Assembly: GCF_014873495.1 (NCBI RefSeq)
Contig: NZ_JADBGF010000001.1
Location: 8,184,001-8,248,000, forward strand
Direction: 5' to 3'
Origin: Streptomyces stelliscabiei
Lineage (GTDB): Bacteria; Actinomycetota; Actinomycetes; Streptomycetales; Streptomycetaceae
Length of the DNA stretch: 64,000 nucleotides
Both the position numbers and the translations under genes were made by a program. Each line of letters begins with the position of its first letter. The stretch's first letter is position 1. Below the pieces are notes generated by a model, which had not been told where the DNA came from, did no database searches, and worked only from the letters and a program-made list of their open reading frames with translations. Shown piece by piece: positions 54,938 to 63,817 of this stretch.

Positions 54938-55302
54938 CCCGCGCCGGTGACGAACCCTTCGTCGCGGCCGTCAAGCCGCTGGTCGACGCCATGGGCGGGC
55001 TCATGCTGCCGCCGGACGAGGCCGGCCCCGACGACGTGGTCCTCTCCTGGGAGGGCGCCGACGTCGTCGCCGTACGCCTGCCGCAGCTCGCCGAGTCCCT
55101 GGACCACATCCTCGCCGCGATGGAGCGCCGCAAGGGCCGGCCGCTGGCGGACCTCGACCGCAAGGCCAAGCAGGAGGTCGTACGGACACTGGAGGCGCGC
55201 GGCGCCTTCTCCGTGCGCCACGGCGTGGAGACCGTCGCGAGCGCGCTCGGCGTCAGCCGCTTCACCGTCTACAACTACCTCAACCGCGAGAAGGAGGCCT
55301 GA
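54934..55302 (+). CDS. Helix-turn-helix (PucR/Fis-like) regulator
   Basis: 122 aa, GTG start inside the overlap with the previous gene. The N-terminal part (about 1-70) contains DDVVLSWEGADVVAVRLPQL; the C-terminal HTH is VRTLEARGAFSVRHGVETVA and ALGVSRFTVYNYLN, like the end of PucR or Fis-type regulators. It precedes uraD-uraH-uricase by 165 bp, so it is a plausible local regulator of urate degradation. Confidence 0.75.
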   Translation: MTRAGDEPFVAAVKPLVDAMGGLMLPPDEAGPDDVVLSWEGADVVAVRLPQLAESLDHILAAMERRKGRPLADLDRKAKQEVVRTLEARGAFSVRHGVETVASALGVSRFTVYNYLNREKEA

Positions 55303-55385
55303 GGGCTTCCGGGGCCGGAGAGCTTCCGGGAGCCTCGCGGGCCTCTCGTGAACGCCTCTGCGCAGCGCGTTGGCACCGCGATTTT

Positions 55386-55400
55386 TCAACAAACTGTTGA
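55386..55400. promoter_or_regulatory. Operator palindrome over the urate-operon promoter
   Basis: TCAACA-aac-TGTTGA is perfect, 67 bp before uraD. Its right arm overlaps a -35-like TTGACG (55397-55402); TTAGCT or TAGCTT 18-19 bp on (55421-55427) may be the -10. The adjacent small HTH protein is one candidate binder. Confidence 0.55.
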
Positions 55401-55466
55401 CGTGATGTCGTCGCGAGGCGTTAGCTTGCCGTAGCCAGTCCAGCACCACGGCTAACGGAGGCACCC

Positions 55467-55991
55467 GTGATCTCGCGTTCTTCGGCGCCGGGCCTCGCCC
55501 GTCTCAACACCCTGGAGGAGCACGCGGCCACCGCGGCGCTCCACGAGGCGTGCGCCTCGGCGGCCTGGGGCCGCAGGCTCCTCGCCGCTCGCCCGTACAC
55601 CACCGTCGAGGAACTCCTCACCGCCAGTGACGCCGCCATGGCCGAGCTGACCGAGCAGGATCTCGCGGAGGCCATGGCCGGGCACCCGCCGATCGGCCGT
55701 CCGAAGCCGGGCGACCCGACCTCCGCCCGTGAGCAGCGCGGGATGGCCGGCGCCTCCGACCGGCTCCGGGCCGAGATGCTCGACCTGAACCTGGCGTACC
55801 AGGAGAGGTTCGGCCATGTCTTCCTGATCTGCGCCACCGGCCGCACCGGAGAGCAGATGCGCGACGCGCTCAGGGAGCGGATCGGCAACGCGCCGGAGCG
55901 CGAACGCGAGATCGTCCGCACCGAACTGGGCAAGATCAACCGCATTCGCCTGGCCCGGCTCGTCGAAGTGGAAGAGGAAGCCCCGTCATGA
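55467..55991 (+). CDS. uraD: OHCU decarboxylase
   Basis: 174 aa, GTG start with CGGAGG upstream. 2-oxo-4-hydroxy-4-carboxy-5-ureidoimidazoline decarboxylase, last step to (S)-allantoin. LNTLEEHAATAALHEACASA, MAGHPPIG with the catalytic His, and REQRGMAGASDRLRAEMLDL with FGHVFLICATGRT are the family's core motifs. Coupled to uraH by a 4-bp overlap. Confidence 0.95.
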   Translation: MISRSSAPGLARLNTLEEHAATAALHEACASAAWGRRLLAARPYTTVEELLTASDAAMAELTEQDLAEAMAGHPPIGRPKPGDPTSAREQRGMAGASDRLRAEMLDLNLAYQERFGHVFLICATGRTGEQMRDALRERIGNAPEREREIVRTELGKINRIRLARLVEVEEEAPS

Positions 55992-56389
55992 GCACCAGCA
56001 CGACCGCCTCGGTGTCCACGCACATCCTGGACACCTCCGTCGGCCGCCCCGCCGCGGGCGTCGCCGTCCACCTCGCCGCCCGTACGGGACGCGACGGCGA
56101 CTGGCAGGCCCGCGGCGGCTCGGCGACCGACGCCGACGGCCGCTGCAAGGACCTCCCGGCGCTGCCGGAGGGCACGACCCACGTACGGCTCCTCTTCGAG
56201 GTCGAGCCGTACCTCGCACAGACCGTGGACAAGCAAGCCGATGCGCAGCAGGACGCCCCCGCGAACCGGGACAGCGGTGCCGTGTTCTTCCCCGAGGTCG
56301 TGATCACCTTCGCGGTGACGCCCGGTGAGCACTACCACGTGCCGCTGCTGCTCAACCCGTTCGGCTACTCCGTATACCGAGGGAGCTAG
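55988..56389 (+). CDS. uraH: 5-hydroxyisourate hydrolase
   Basis: 133 aa transthyretin-like protein. It begins near STHILDTSVGRPAAGVAVHL (catalytic His), has LLFEVEPYLAQ and ends YSVYRGS, the C-terminal tetrapeptide that distinguishes HIUases from transthyretin. It hydrolyses 5-hydroxyisourate made by uricase, five bases downstream. Cytoplasmic. Confidence 0.95.
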   Translation: MSTSTTASVSTHILDTSVGRPAAGVAVHLAARTGRDGDWQARGGSATDADGRCKDLPALPEGTTHVRLLFEVEPYLAQTVDKQADAQQDAPANRDSGAVFFPEVVITFAVTPGEHYHVPLLLNPFGYSVYRGS

Positions 56390-56394
56390 CACCC

Positions 56395-57297
56395 ATGCCC
56401 ATCCTGGGACCGAACCAGTACGGCAAAGCCGAGAACCGGGTCGTCAAGATCACGCGGGACGGCGCCACCCACCACATCAAGGACCTCAACGTGTCCGTGT
56501 CGCTCTCCGGCGACATGGCCGAGGTCCATCTCTCGGGCTCGAACGCGAACGTCCTGCCGACGGACACCACCAAGAACACGGTGTACGCGTTCGCCAAGGA
56601 GCACGGCATCGAGTCCGCCGAGCAGTTCGGCATCCACCTGGCCCGGCACTTCGTGACCTCCCAGCCGGCCATCCACCGGGCCCGCATACGCATCGAGGAG
56701 TACGGCTGGGAGCGCATCGAGCACGGCGGCGAGGGCGCGCACTCCTTCGTCCGCACGGGCCAGGAGACCCGGCTGGCGCAGATCACCTACGACGGCTCGT
56801 CCTGGGAGGTTCTCTCCGGCCTCAAGGACCTCACCGTCATGAACTCGACCGACTCCGAGTTCTGGGGCTACGTCAAGGACAAGTACACGACCCTGCCCGA
56901 GGCACACGACCGCATCCTCGCCACCGAGGTCTCCGGTCGCTGGCGCTTCAACTGGACGGACGACGCGGAGGAGATGCCCGACTGGGAGACGTCCTACGAG
57001 CAGGTGCGGCAGCACATGCTCCGGGCGTTCGCGGAGACGTACTCGCTCTCGCTCCAGCAGACCCTGTACCAGATGGGCGCGCGGATCATAGACAACCGGA
57101 GCGAGATCGACGAGGTCCGCTTCTCCCTGCCCAACAAGCACCACTTCCTGGTCGACCTCGCCCCCTTCGGCCTCAAGAACGACACCCCCGACGGAGCCGT
57201 GTACTTCGCCGCCGACCGCCCCTACGGCCTGATCGAGGCCACGGTCCTGCGGGACGGGTGCGAGGCGAGGATCCCGGCGGACCTCACCAACCTGTGA
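56395..57297 (+). CDS. Urate oxidase (uricase)
   Basis: 300 aa, cofactor-free T-fold enzyme oxidising urate to 5-hydroxyisourate. Begins PILGPNQYGKAENRVVKITR (catalytic Lys region), with PTDTTKNTVYAFAK (catalytic Thr), ARIRIEEYGWERI and SLPNKHHFLVDLAPFGLKND. Intact length for the family. Together with UraH and UraD it forms the full urate-to-allantoin module. Confidence 0.95.
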   Translation: MPILGPNQYGKAENRVVKITRDGATHHIKDLNVSVSLSGDMAEVHLSGSNANVLPTDTTKNTVYAFAKEHGIESAEQFGIHLARHFVTSQPAIHRARIRIEEYGWERIEHGGEGAHSFVRTGQETRLAQITYDGSSWEVLSGLKDLTVMNSTDSEFWGYVKDKYTTLPEAHDRILATEVSGRWRFNWTDDAEEMPDWETSYEQVRQHMLRAFAETYSLSLQQTLYQMGARIIDNRSEIDEVRFSLPNKHHFLVDLAPFGLKNDTPDGAVYFAADRPYGLIEATVLRDGCEARIPADLTNL

Positions 57298-57300
57298 GGC

Positions 57301-57348
57301 GACCTCCGCAGTGACCTCCGCAGTGACCTCCGAAGAGACCTCCGAAGG
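57301..57348. repeat. Four 12-bp repeats before the deaminase start
   Basis: GACCTCCGCAGT twice, then GACCTCCGAAGA and GACCTCCGAAGG, immediately after the uricase stop and ending seven bases before the next ATG. The last copy provides GAAGG as the ribosome-binding site, so repeat slippage could create or alter translation signals here. Confidence 0.9.
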
Positions 57349-57355
57349 ACGGACC

Positions 57356-58735
57356 ATGGCAGCAACCCAGCGCATCGTCATCGAGAACGCGGCGATCGCG
57401 ACCGTGGACGCGCAGGACACCGAGTACGCGTCCGGTCACGTGGTCGTGGCGGACGACGTCATCGAGTCGGTCGGCGCGGGCCGGGCCCCCGAGGGCCTGA
57501 CGGACGTCGTACGCCGGATCGACGCGAGCGGCCACCTCGTGACCCCGGGCCTGGTCAACACGCACCACCACTTCTACCAGTGGATCACCCGGGGCCTGGC
57601 CACCGACCACAACCTCTTCGACTGGCTCGTCGCGCTCTACCCGACCTGGGCCCGCATCGACGAGCGCATGACGTACGCGGCGGCCCAGGGCTCGCTGGGC
57701 ATGATGGCCCGCGGCGGTGTGACCACGGCCATGGACCACCACTACGTCTTCCCCAAGGGCTCCGGCGACCTGTCCGGCTCCATCATCCGGGCCGCGCGCG
57801 AGACCGGCGTCCGCTTCACCCTCGCCCGGGGCTCCATGGACCGCAGCCAGAAGGACGGCGGCCTGCCCCCGGACTTCGCCGTCGAGACCCTGGAGGGCGC
57901 GCTCGCCGCCACCGAGGAGACCGTCCGGCAGCACCACGACGCCTCCTTCGGCGCGATGACCCAGATCGCCGTCGCGCCCTGTTCCCCCTTCTCGGTCTCC
58001 ACCGAACTGCTCCGCGAGGGCGCCGAGTTGGCCCGTCGCCTCGGGGTGCGGCTGCACACCCACGGCTCGGAGACGGTGGAGGAGGAGAAGTTCTGCCACG
58101 AGCTGTTCGGCATGGGCCCCACCGACTACTTCGAGTCGACGGGCTGGCTCGGCGAGGACGTGTGGATGGCCCACTGCGTCCACATGAACGACTCCGACAT
58201 CGACGCCTTCGCCCGTACGAAGACGGGGGTCGCCCACTGTCCCTCGTCCAACGCCCGGCTGGCCGCAGGGATCGCCCGCGTACCGGACATGCTGGCCGCC
58301 GGCGTCCCGGTCGGTCTCGGCGTCGACGGCACGGCTTCCAACGAGTCCGGCGAACTCCACACCGAACTGCGCAACGCGCTGCTGGTCAACCGCCTCGGCA
58401 CCCACCGCGAGGCAGCCCTCACCGCCCGCCAGGCACTGCGCCTGGGCACCTTCGGCGGAGCCCAGGTCCTCGGCCGGGCCCGCGAGATCGGTTCCCTGGA
58501 ACCCGGCAAGCTGGCCGACCTCGTCCTGTGGAAGCTGGACACCCTGGCCCACGCCTCGATCGCCGACCCGGTGGCCGCCCTGGTCCTCGGCGCGGCCGCC
58601 CCGGTGACGGCGTCGTTCGTGAACGGCCGGCAGATCGTGGCGGACGGCCGCCTGCTGCACGTCGACGAGGACGCGATCGCCCGCTCCACGAGGGACGAGG
58701 CCCGGCGGCTGGCGCGGATCGCCGCCGAGGCGTGA
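57356..58735 (+). CDS. 8-oxoguanine deaminase (amidohydrolase)
   Basis: 459 aa from ATG 57356 (MAATQRIVIENAAI). Metal-dependent amidohydrolase: HxH in LVNTHHHFYQW, HTHGSETVEEEKFCHE, HCVHMNDSDIDAFARTKT, HCPSSNARLAAGIARV and the catalytic Asp in GLGVDGTASNESG; these are typical of the 8-oxoguanine/guanine-type deaminase group. It would turn oxidised guanine into urate, feeding the uricase just upstream. Ends the purine operon. Confidence 0.88.
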   Translation: MAATQRIVIENAAIATVDAQDTEYASGHVVVADDVIESVGAGRAPEGLTDVVRRIDASGHLVTPGLVNTHHHFYQWITRGLATDHNLFDWLVALYPTWARIDERMTYAAAQGSLGMMARGGVTTAMDHHYVFPKGSGDLSGSIIRAARETGVRFTLARGSMDRSQKDGGLPPDFAVETLEGALAATEETVRQHHDASFGAMTQIAVAPCSPFSVSTELLREGAELARRLGVRLHTHGSETVEEEKFCHELFGMGPTDYFESTGWLGEDVWMAHCVHMNDSDIDAFARTKTGVAHCPSSNARLAAGIARVPDMLAAGVPVGLGVDGTASNESGELHTELRNALLVNRLGTHREAALTARQALRLGTFGGAQVLGRAREIGSLEPGKLADLVLWKLDTLAHASIADPVAALVLGAAAPVTASFVNGRQIVADGRLLHVDEDAIARSTRDEARRLARIAAEA

Positions 58736-58776
58736 CCCGCTGAACTCCGGTCGAGGGGGACGGCCCTCGGCCGGAG

Positions 58777-58839
58777 CCGTGGACCCGGCGAGGTCCACGG
58801 CAGCCGTCTCCGGGGCGCGCGTCCACGCGTGCCCCGGAG
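58777..58839. terminator. Double hairpin terminator
   Basis: CCGTGGACC/GGTCCACGG (58777-58785/58792-58800, loop six) is followed by a 15-bp stem 58808-58822/58825-58839 with one G-T pair. Convergent position between the deaminase and GH89 genes. Confidence 0.75.
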
Positions 58840-58887
58840 CGGCCCGCTCTCGTGTGACATCACCGTGGGCCTGCTGTGCCGCGGGGC

Positions 58888-61086
58888 TCAGGAGAGCGCG
58901 GTGAGCCGCTCCCGGACGCGTGTCGCGACCGCGTACGTGTCCCCGGTCGGCTCGGTCGCGAGCGGCCCCGGATTCCGCGCCCAACGGTCCTCCAGGGCGA
59001 ACCAGTCGATCTTCTTCGGTGCCCGGCCCGCCGCCAGCGCGGCCCGCAGCTCCTCGAAGTACGTCGACCAGCGCAACCGGTACAGCCCGCCGACCAGCCC
59101 CGCCCACTCCCGGTTGGCGTAGTCCCGCAGTCCCGCGTCCGCGCCCTCCCGCGTCCCCCACACGGTGAGCAGCGACAGGTTGTCGTAACCCAGCTCCGTC
59201 CGCTCGGCCGCGCCCGCACCCCAGGAGCGGGCGTCCGCGACCCAACGCCCCAGCAGATGACGGGAGTCGGTGGCCACCAGCTCGTCCAGCAGGTCCATGA
59301 GGGAGAGCCAGTCACGGCTCGCCGTCGCCAGCCGCGTGGCGTCCTCGGCGTCGTACGCGGCCTTGATCTGCGGCAGCATGACCCGGCTGCGGTTGGACAG
59401 GGCCTGACGGGCCACGTCGAGCAGGTCGCGGCGGTACGCGGAGGACGCCCGCAGCTCCGGCCGTACCCGCAGCATCTCGCCGAGCGCGGGCTCGAAGTCG
59501 GCCGCGTCGTAACGGAGTTGCTTGGGCGACCAGCGGCCCGCCCGTACGGCGTTCAGCGCGGGCCGGGAGCCGAACAGGCCGTCGGCGCCCTCGCTCCAGG
59601 AGTCGGCGCGCGTGGTGCCGTACGCGGTGCGGCGCAGGATGTCCCAGGCCGCCTCGGCATGCGGGTCACGGGCCCCGTACCGCGCGTGCGCCCACTCGGC
59701 GAACCAGGTCTTGAGGTCCAACTCGCCCTCTCTCCAGGCGAGTTCGGAGAAGAGGGCGAAGGCGGCCGGGTTGTTGTCCGCCGCCTCCGGCATCAGGGCG
59801 ATCCCGTGCAGCGTGCTGCCGTCCTTGGTGCGCCACTTCTCGTACAGCGCGGCCCAGTCGGGGGTGTTCGCGCCCAGCGCGGTGTGCCCGCCGAAGTTCC
59901 AGATCGACCCGAACGCGTACGGGGTGTCGCCCCAGTCGGCCTCGCGGTCGGTGACCGTGGGGAAGCGGTCGGAGAGTCCGTCGACGACGAGCATGTGCTG
60001 CTTGTCGACCGCGTCGACGATCGCGCGCGGCGGGTTGTGCTGCCAGCCGAGGATCACCCACGTGGCCCCGGGGCGGGACCGCCGCAGCGCCCGCTCGACA
60101 CCCTTCGCCGCGTCGGCGACGGGCACGTCACCCGGGTCGCCGCCTTCGTGCAGCAGATCCATCTTGTACAGGGACGAGGGGCCGAACATCTCGTCCTGCA
60201 CCCGGTAGAAGGCCGCGGCCACCCGCGCGAACTCGTCCGTGCGCGGGTCCAGCCAGTCGGGGCGCGCGAAACCCATCCACTCGCCCTGCGAGACGGTCCG
60301 CGCCCCCGGGACCCGCTCCGCGAACCCGGCCGGGACCGTCCCGAAGTAACCGGGGAACACCGGTGTCATCCCCAGCTCACGGGCCCGGTCGGCGATCCGG
60401 CGTCCGAGGACGGCCCGCGCGTCCAGGAGCTGCCGGGAGACGGGGGACGGGAAGGCCGACAGGTTCTGCAGCAGCCACCACGGCTGATGGGCCGGGCCCG
60501 GCACCCACGTCCGCAGCTCCTCCTCCCCGTACCCGAACTCCTGGAACACCCGGTGGTACAGCGCGTCCGCGCCCGCGTAGACGAGAACCTCGTTGTAGCC
60601 GTGCAGCGCCAGCACGTCCAGCTCGCGCTCCCAGTAGGTCCAGTCCAGGTACGCGCCCGTGTAGCCGTCGTTGGTGTCGTTCAGGGCGAAGCGGTGGGTG
60701 ACGTTGGCCTGCCGGGCGACCGTGCCGTCGAGGCCGGGCAGCTCGCGCGGCAGGAGGTTCGTCTGCTCTCCCGCCCAGTTGATCTCGGCGTACGCGATGT
60801 GCCGCAAGTACCAGTTGAGGCCGGTGAGCTGCGTGGCCGGTGTGTCGCCGGCGACGGTGACGCGCCCGGTGCTCCCCGACACGCGGAAGGTGTCGAGCTC
60901 CCTGGTGTCCGTGAACGTGATCTGGCGCCAGTGGTCCGGCAGCAGCCGCCGGGCCGCCGCCGAGGCCGTACGCAGCGCCTTGTCGGCCCGTGGGGTGTCG
61001 TCCGAGGGGATCGCGCGGGCCGGGGCGCAGGCGACCGCGGGAGTGGCGGCGAGGGCGGCGAGCAGGGCACGGCGGGCGAGCGGCAT
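58888..61086 (-). CDS. Alpha-N-acetylglucosaminidase (GH89, NAGLU-like)
   Basis: 732 aa from ATG 61086 (MPLARRALLAALAATPAVAC): an RR-containing signal with AVAC, so probably a lipoprotein or Tat substrate. N domain LTGLNWYLRHIAYAEINWAG, catalytic barrel with YKMDLLHEGGDPGDV and ALMPEAADNNPAAFALFSEL, matching the two catalytic Glu regions of NAGLU; also SIWNFGGHTALG and WVILGWQ. C-terminal helical domain with LLGRWVADARSWG. Removes terminal alpha-GlcNAc from glycans or mucin-like host or plant polymers. Confidence 0.93.
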   Translation of the reverse strand: MPLARRALLAALAATPAVACAPARAIPSDDTPRADKALRTASAAARRLLPDHWRQITFTDTRELDTFRVSGSTGRVTVAGDTPATQLTGLNWYLRHIAYAEINWAGEQTNLLPRELPGLDGTVARQANVTHRFALNDTNDGYTGAYLDWTYWERELDVLALHGYNEVLVYAGADALYHRVFQEFGYGEEELRTWVPGPAHQPWWLLQNLSAFPSPVSRQLLDARAVLGRRIADRARELGMTPVFPGYFGTVPAGFAERVPGARTVSQGEWMGFARPDWLDPRTDEFARVAAAFYRVQDEMFGPSSLYKMDLLHEGGDPGDVPVADAAKGVERALRRSRPGATWVILGWQHNPPRAIVDAVDKQHMLVVDGLSDRFPTVTDREADWGDTPYAFGSIWNFGGHTALGANTPDWAALYEKWRTKDGSTLHGIALMPEAADNNPAAFALFSELAWREGELDLKTWFAEWAHARYGARDPHAEAAWDILRRTAYGTTRADSWSEGADGLFGSRPALNAVRAGRWSPKQLRYDAADFEPALGEMLRVRPELRASSAYRRDLLDVARQALSNRSRVMLPQIKAAYDAEDATRLATASRDWLSLMDLLDELVATDSRHLLGRWVADARSWGAGAAERTELGYDNLSLLTVWGTREGADAGLRDYANREWAGLVGGLYRLRWSTYFEELRAALAAGRAPKKIDWFALEDRWARNPGPLATEPTGDTYAVATRVRERLTALS

Positions 61087-61433
61087 GGTGTCTCCGGGGT
61101 GCGGTGGGGGTACGCCGTGGGAGGAATACCCGCCGAAACCGCACGTGTGCGCAGACACAGGGCCACACGGGGGAGAAACCGGCATGAACGACTCCTTCCG
61201 CCGCGCCTGGATCTCGGGGCCGGTGCGACGACCCGACGCTACGTCGATATGAGTAGATTGATACGCGTAGATCTCCTGGTTCGGGAACCCCTCGTCGCGG
61301 ACGGCGCGTTGTCGGGAAACAGGGATTCATCCGAATGATCGCTTCGCGTCCGGTGGGGGCCGGTACCGACGGAGAGAACCGGTAGATCCGGTTATGACCG
61401 TTCGCGGAGCAGGGGGACAGAACGGGGACACCC
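61087..61433. other. 347-bp divergent promoter region, GH89 / peroxidase
   Basis: Nothing protein-like. Locally A/T-richer at about 61245-61275 (CGATATGAGTAGATTGATAC), plausibly the promoter zone of the GH89 and/or peroxidase gene; I could not fix -35/-10 elements. CGGAAGGAGTCG (about 61190-61201 read on minus) lies within the GH89 leader. Confidence 0.4.
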
Positions 61434-63125
61434 ATGGTGCATCGACACCATCGCGAGACCTACTACGTCGTCGACGAGGGCCGGATCCTGGAGTTCGAGA
61501 AGGGGGAGGCGGTCGCGCGCGTACCGAGCGCGACCGAGCAGCAGATGGCCTTCCGCTTCTCCCGGTTCGGCGGGAAGGGGGTCCAGCTCGACGAGGCGCT
61601 CCGCGCCAAGCTCGCCGAGGCCATGACCACGGGCACGGGCGGCGTCGACCCCGACTCGGGGGATCTCGGCGGCAAGGCGGTCCCGGCGGGCTTCACCTAC
61701 CTCGGTCAGTTCGTCGACCACGACCTGACCCTGGACCGCACCCAGGTGGGGCTGGGCGAGCCGGTCCCGGTCGAGGATCTGGTACAGGGCCGCAGCCCCG
61801 CCCTCGACCTCGACTCGCTCTACGGTCTGGGCCCGCACCACAGCAGCAGCGCCCGCTTCTACGAGTCCGGCGGGCGGCTGCGGACGGGCACCACGCTCGG
61901 GGTGGGCTTCCCGCCCGAGTCGACGTCCAACACCGACCACGAGGGCTTCGATCTGCCGAGGGCCGGCGCGGCGGCCGGCGGCACCCGCGCGGACCAGCGT
62001 GCCGCGCTCATCCCGGACGCGCGCAACGACGAGAACCTGGCCGTCGGCCAGATCCACCTGGCGTTCATCCGCTTCCACAACCGCGTCGTCGACCACCTCG
62101 CGGAGCGCGGAGTGCCCGAGCACCGGCTGTTCCAGGCGGCCCGGGACCTCGTCGTGAAGCACTACCAGTGGGTGCTGCGCACCGACTTCCTGCCCCGCAT
62201 CGTCGACCCGGACATCGTCGAGCGCGTCTTCACCCGAGGACGCCGGCACTTCGAACGCCCCGGCTACACCCGGCCGGGAGACCTGCCGACGATGCCGATC
62301 GAGTTCTCCGTCGCCGCCTACCGGCTCGGACACAGCATGGTGCGCGGGGCCTACCAGTGGAACAGCGTGTTCCGCGCGGGCGGTCCCGGCCCGATCGCCT
62401 CGCTCGGGCTGCTGTTCCGGTTCAGCGGCACGGCGGGCAACCTCACGCCGGGCCCGGGCGACCTGAGCGACCTCGACGACCCGAACTCGGGGGAGAACCT
62501 GCGGCTGCCGAGCAACTGGATCGTCGACTTCCGGCGGCTGTTCGACTTCGGTGAGATCGGCCGGGACGACCTGGTCGTGCCCGCGGGCGAGTTCAACACC
62601 GCCAAGCGTCTCGACACGCTCCTCGTCGACCCGCTGTCCACCCTGCCGACCGGCACGTTCGACGGTCGTGGCCGTTCGGCCCCGCCGCCGATCCAGCGCA
62701 ACCTCGCCTTCCGCAACCTCACGCGGGCCGCCATGGTCGAGCTGGCCACCGGGCCGCAACTGGCCGCCCGGATGGGCCTCAAGCAGCTGACGGAGGACCA
62801 GATCCTGCGGGGCAACGGCGGCGCCGTGCTGGACGGCCTCACCGACACCGAGCGCGCCCAGCTCGTGGAGCACACACCGCTGTGGTTCTACGTCCTGCGC
62901 GAGGCCGAGGTGAACGAGGCCCGCCCCGGCAGGCTCACCGGCGTCGGCGGCACCCTCGTCGCCGAGGTCTTCCACCGTGCGATCGAGGGCAGCCGGAGGT
63001 CGATCGTGAAGCACCCGGGCTGGCGACCCAGCCTCCCGTCCCACCGCAAGGGCAGGTTCACGATGACGGACCTGCTCCTCTTCGCCTTCGAGAACGACCC
63101 GGAGCTGCTCAACCCTCTGGGCTGA
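61434..63125 (+). CDS. Animal-type haem peroxidase family protein
   Basis: 563 aa, ATG 61434. Family features: LGQFVDHDLTLD (distal His and covalent-haem Asp region), RNDENLAVGQIHLAFIRFHN, QWVLRTDFLP, and AAYRLGHSMVRGAY with the proximal His. No signal peptide, so cytoplasmic or released otherwise. Bacterial members oxidise halides or phenols, or are uncharacterised. Begins VHRHHRETYYVVDEGRILE, unlike secreted animal enzymes. Confidence 0.88.
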   Translation: MVHRHHRETYYVVDEGRILEFEKGEAVARVPSATEQQMAFRFSRFGGKGVQLDEALRAKLAEAMTTGTGGVDPDSGDLGGKAVPAGFTYLGQFVDHDLTLDRTQVGLGEPVPVEDLVQGRSPALDLDSLYGLGPHHSSSARFYESGGRLRTGTTLGVGFPPESTSNTDHEGFDLPRAGAAAGGTRADQRAALIPDARNDENLAVGQIHLAFIRFHNRVVDHLAERGVPEHRLFQAARDLVVKHYQWVLRTDFLPRIVDPDIVERVFTRGRRHFERPGYTRPGDLPTMPIEFSVAAYRLGHSMVRGAYQWNSVFRAGGPGPIASLGLLFRFSGTAGNLTPGPGDLSDLDDPNSGENLRLPSNWIVDFRRLFDFGEIGRDDLVVPAGEFNTAKRLDTLLVDPLSTLPTGTFDGRGRSAPPPIQRNLAFRNLTRAAMVELATGPQLAARMGLKQLTEDQILRGNGGAVLDGLTDTERAQLVEHTPLWFYVLREAEVNEARPGRLTGVGGTLVAEVFHRAIEGSRRSIVKHPGWRPSLPSHRKGRFTMTDLLLFAFENDPELLNPLG

Positions 63126-63132
63126 GCGCACA

Positions 63133-63222
63133 CCCTCCGCCACGCGTCCCCTCCGGCACGCGCCCCGTCCGGCGCACGTCCCTTCCGGTACGCGTCCCTT
63201 CCGGCACGCATCCCGTCCGGGT
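63133..63222. repeat. Degenerate 16-bp repeat array
   Basis: About 5.5 copies of a unit like CTTCCGGTACGCGTCC (CCTCCGGCACGCGCC, CTTCCGGCACGCATCC) directly after the peroxidase stop. Noncoding; shares TCCGG(C/T)ACGC cores. It precedes the terminator. Confidence 0.75.
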
Positions 63223-63250
63223 GCGGACCGGACGTCGGGACGCGACGGCC

Positions 63251-63292
63251 GCCGACCGGGCCGCGGGCGACCCCGCCCGCGGCCCGGTCGGC
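63251..63292. terminator. Bidirectional terminator, 19-bp stem
   Basis: GCCGACCGGGCCGCGGGCG (63251-63269) pairs perfectly with 63274-63292 around ACCC. Lies between convergent peroxidase and thioesterase genes. Confidence 0.85.
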
Positions 63293-63303
63293 GATGTGCG
63301 TCC

Positions 63304-63726
63304 TCACAGTCCGAACAGCGAGGGATCCTTCGCCAGCGCCCGGAAGTACGCCCGCGGGTCGGCCACCAGCTTGCGGAGCCTGAGGTCCATCAGGCCGCCC
63401 ACGCCGGCGATCTCGGCCGCGACGGTGCCGTCCGTCCTGCGCACGGTCTGCTCGATGCGGAACGTCCTGCCCTCACCCCAGACGAAGACGCAACTCACCT
63501 CGACCTCGTCGCCGGCCAGCAGTTCACGCCGGTAGCTGATGGTCGTCTCCAGCGCCACGGGCCCGACGCCCTTCGCCATCAGGTCGGCCTGGCGAATGCC
63601 GGCGGCCTGCAACAGCGACCAGCGCGCGTGCTCGCCGTACTGCAGGTACACGCTCTGGTTCAGGTGCCCCTGCACATCGGTCTCGTATCCCCGCACGGTC
63701 ACCGGAACGGAGAACGGCTCGGCCAT
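63304..63726 (-). CDS. Hotdog-fold acyl-CoA thioesterase
   Basis: 140 aa. 4HBT-type: VRGYETDVQGHLNQSVYLQYGEHARW has the active-site Asp/His region, followed by GVGPVALETTISYRRELLAGDEVEVSC and TFRIEQTV. Cytoplasmic hydrolysis of acyl- or hydroxybenzoyl-CoA. A TetR-type palindrome 57-72 bp upstream suggests acyl-CoA-responsive control. Confidence 0.88.
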   Translation of the reverse strand: MAEPFSVPVTVRGYETDVQGHLNQSVYLQYGEHARWSLLQAAGIRQADLMAKGVGPVALETTISYRRELLAGDEVEVSCVFVWGEGRTFRIEQTVRRTDGTVAAEIAGVGGLMDLRLRKLVADPRAYFRALAKDPSLFGL

Positions 63727-63782
63727 GACTTCCCCCTACTGAGGCTTGCGGCTGAAGCGAACGGAACGCGCGCACCACTTTA

Positions 63783-63798
63783 CTGAGCGCTTGCTCAG
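63783..63798. promoter_or_regulatory. TetR-type operator for the thioesterase
   Basis: CTGAGC-GCTT-GCTCAG, perfect 6-bp arms. On the minus strand it reads CTGAGCAAGCGCTCAG followed by TAAAGT, a likely -10, so the site overlaps the leftward promoter. The GAGCnnnnGCTC core is typical of TetR regulators of lipid genes. Confidence 0.65.
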
Positions 63799-63817
63799 CT
63801 CCTCGCCCGGCCCGCCG

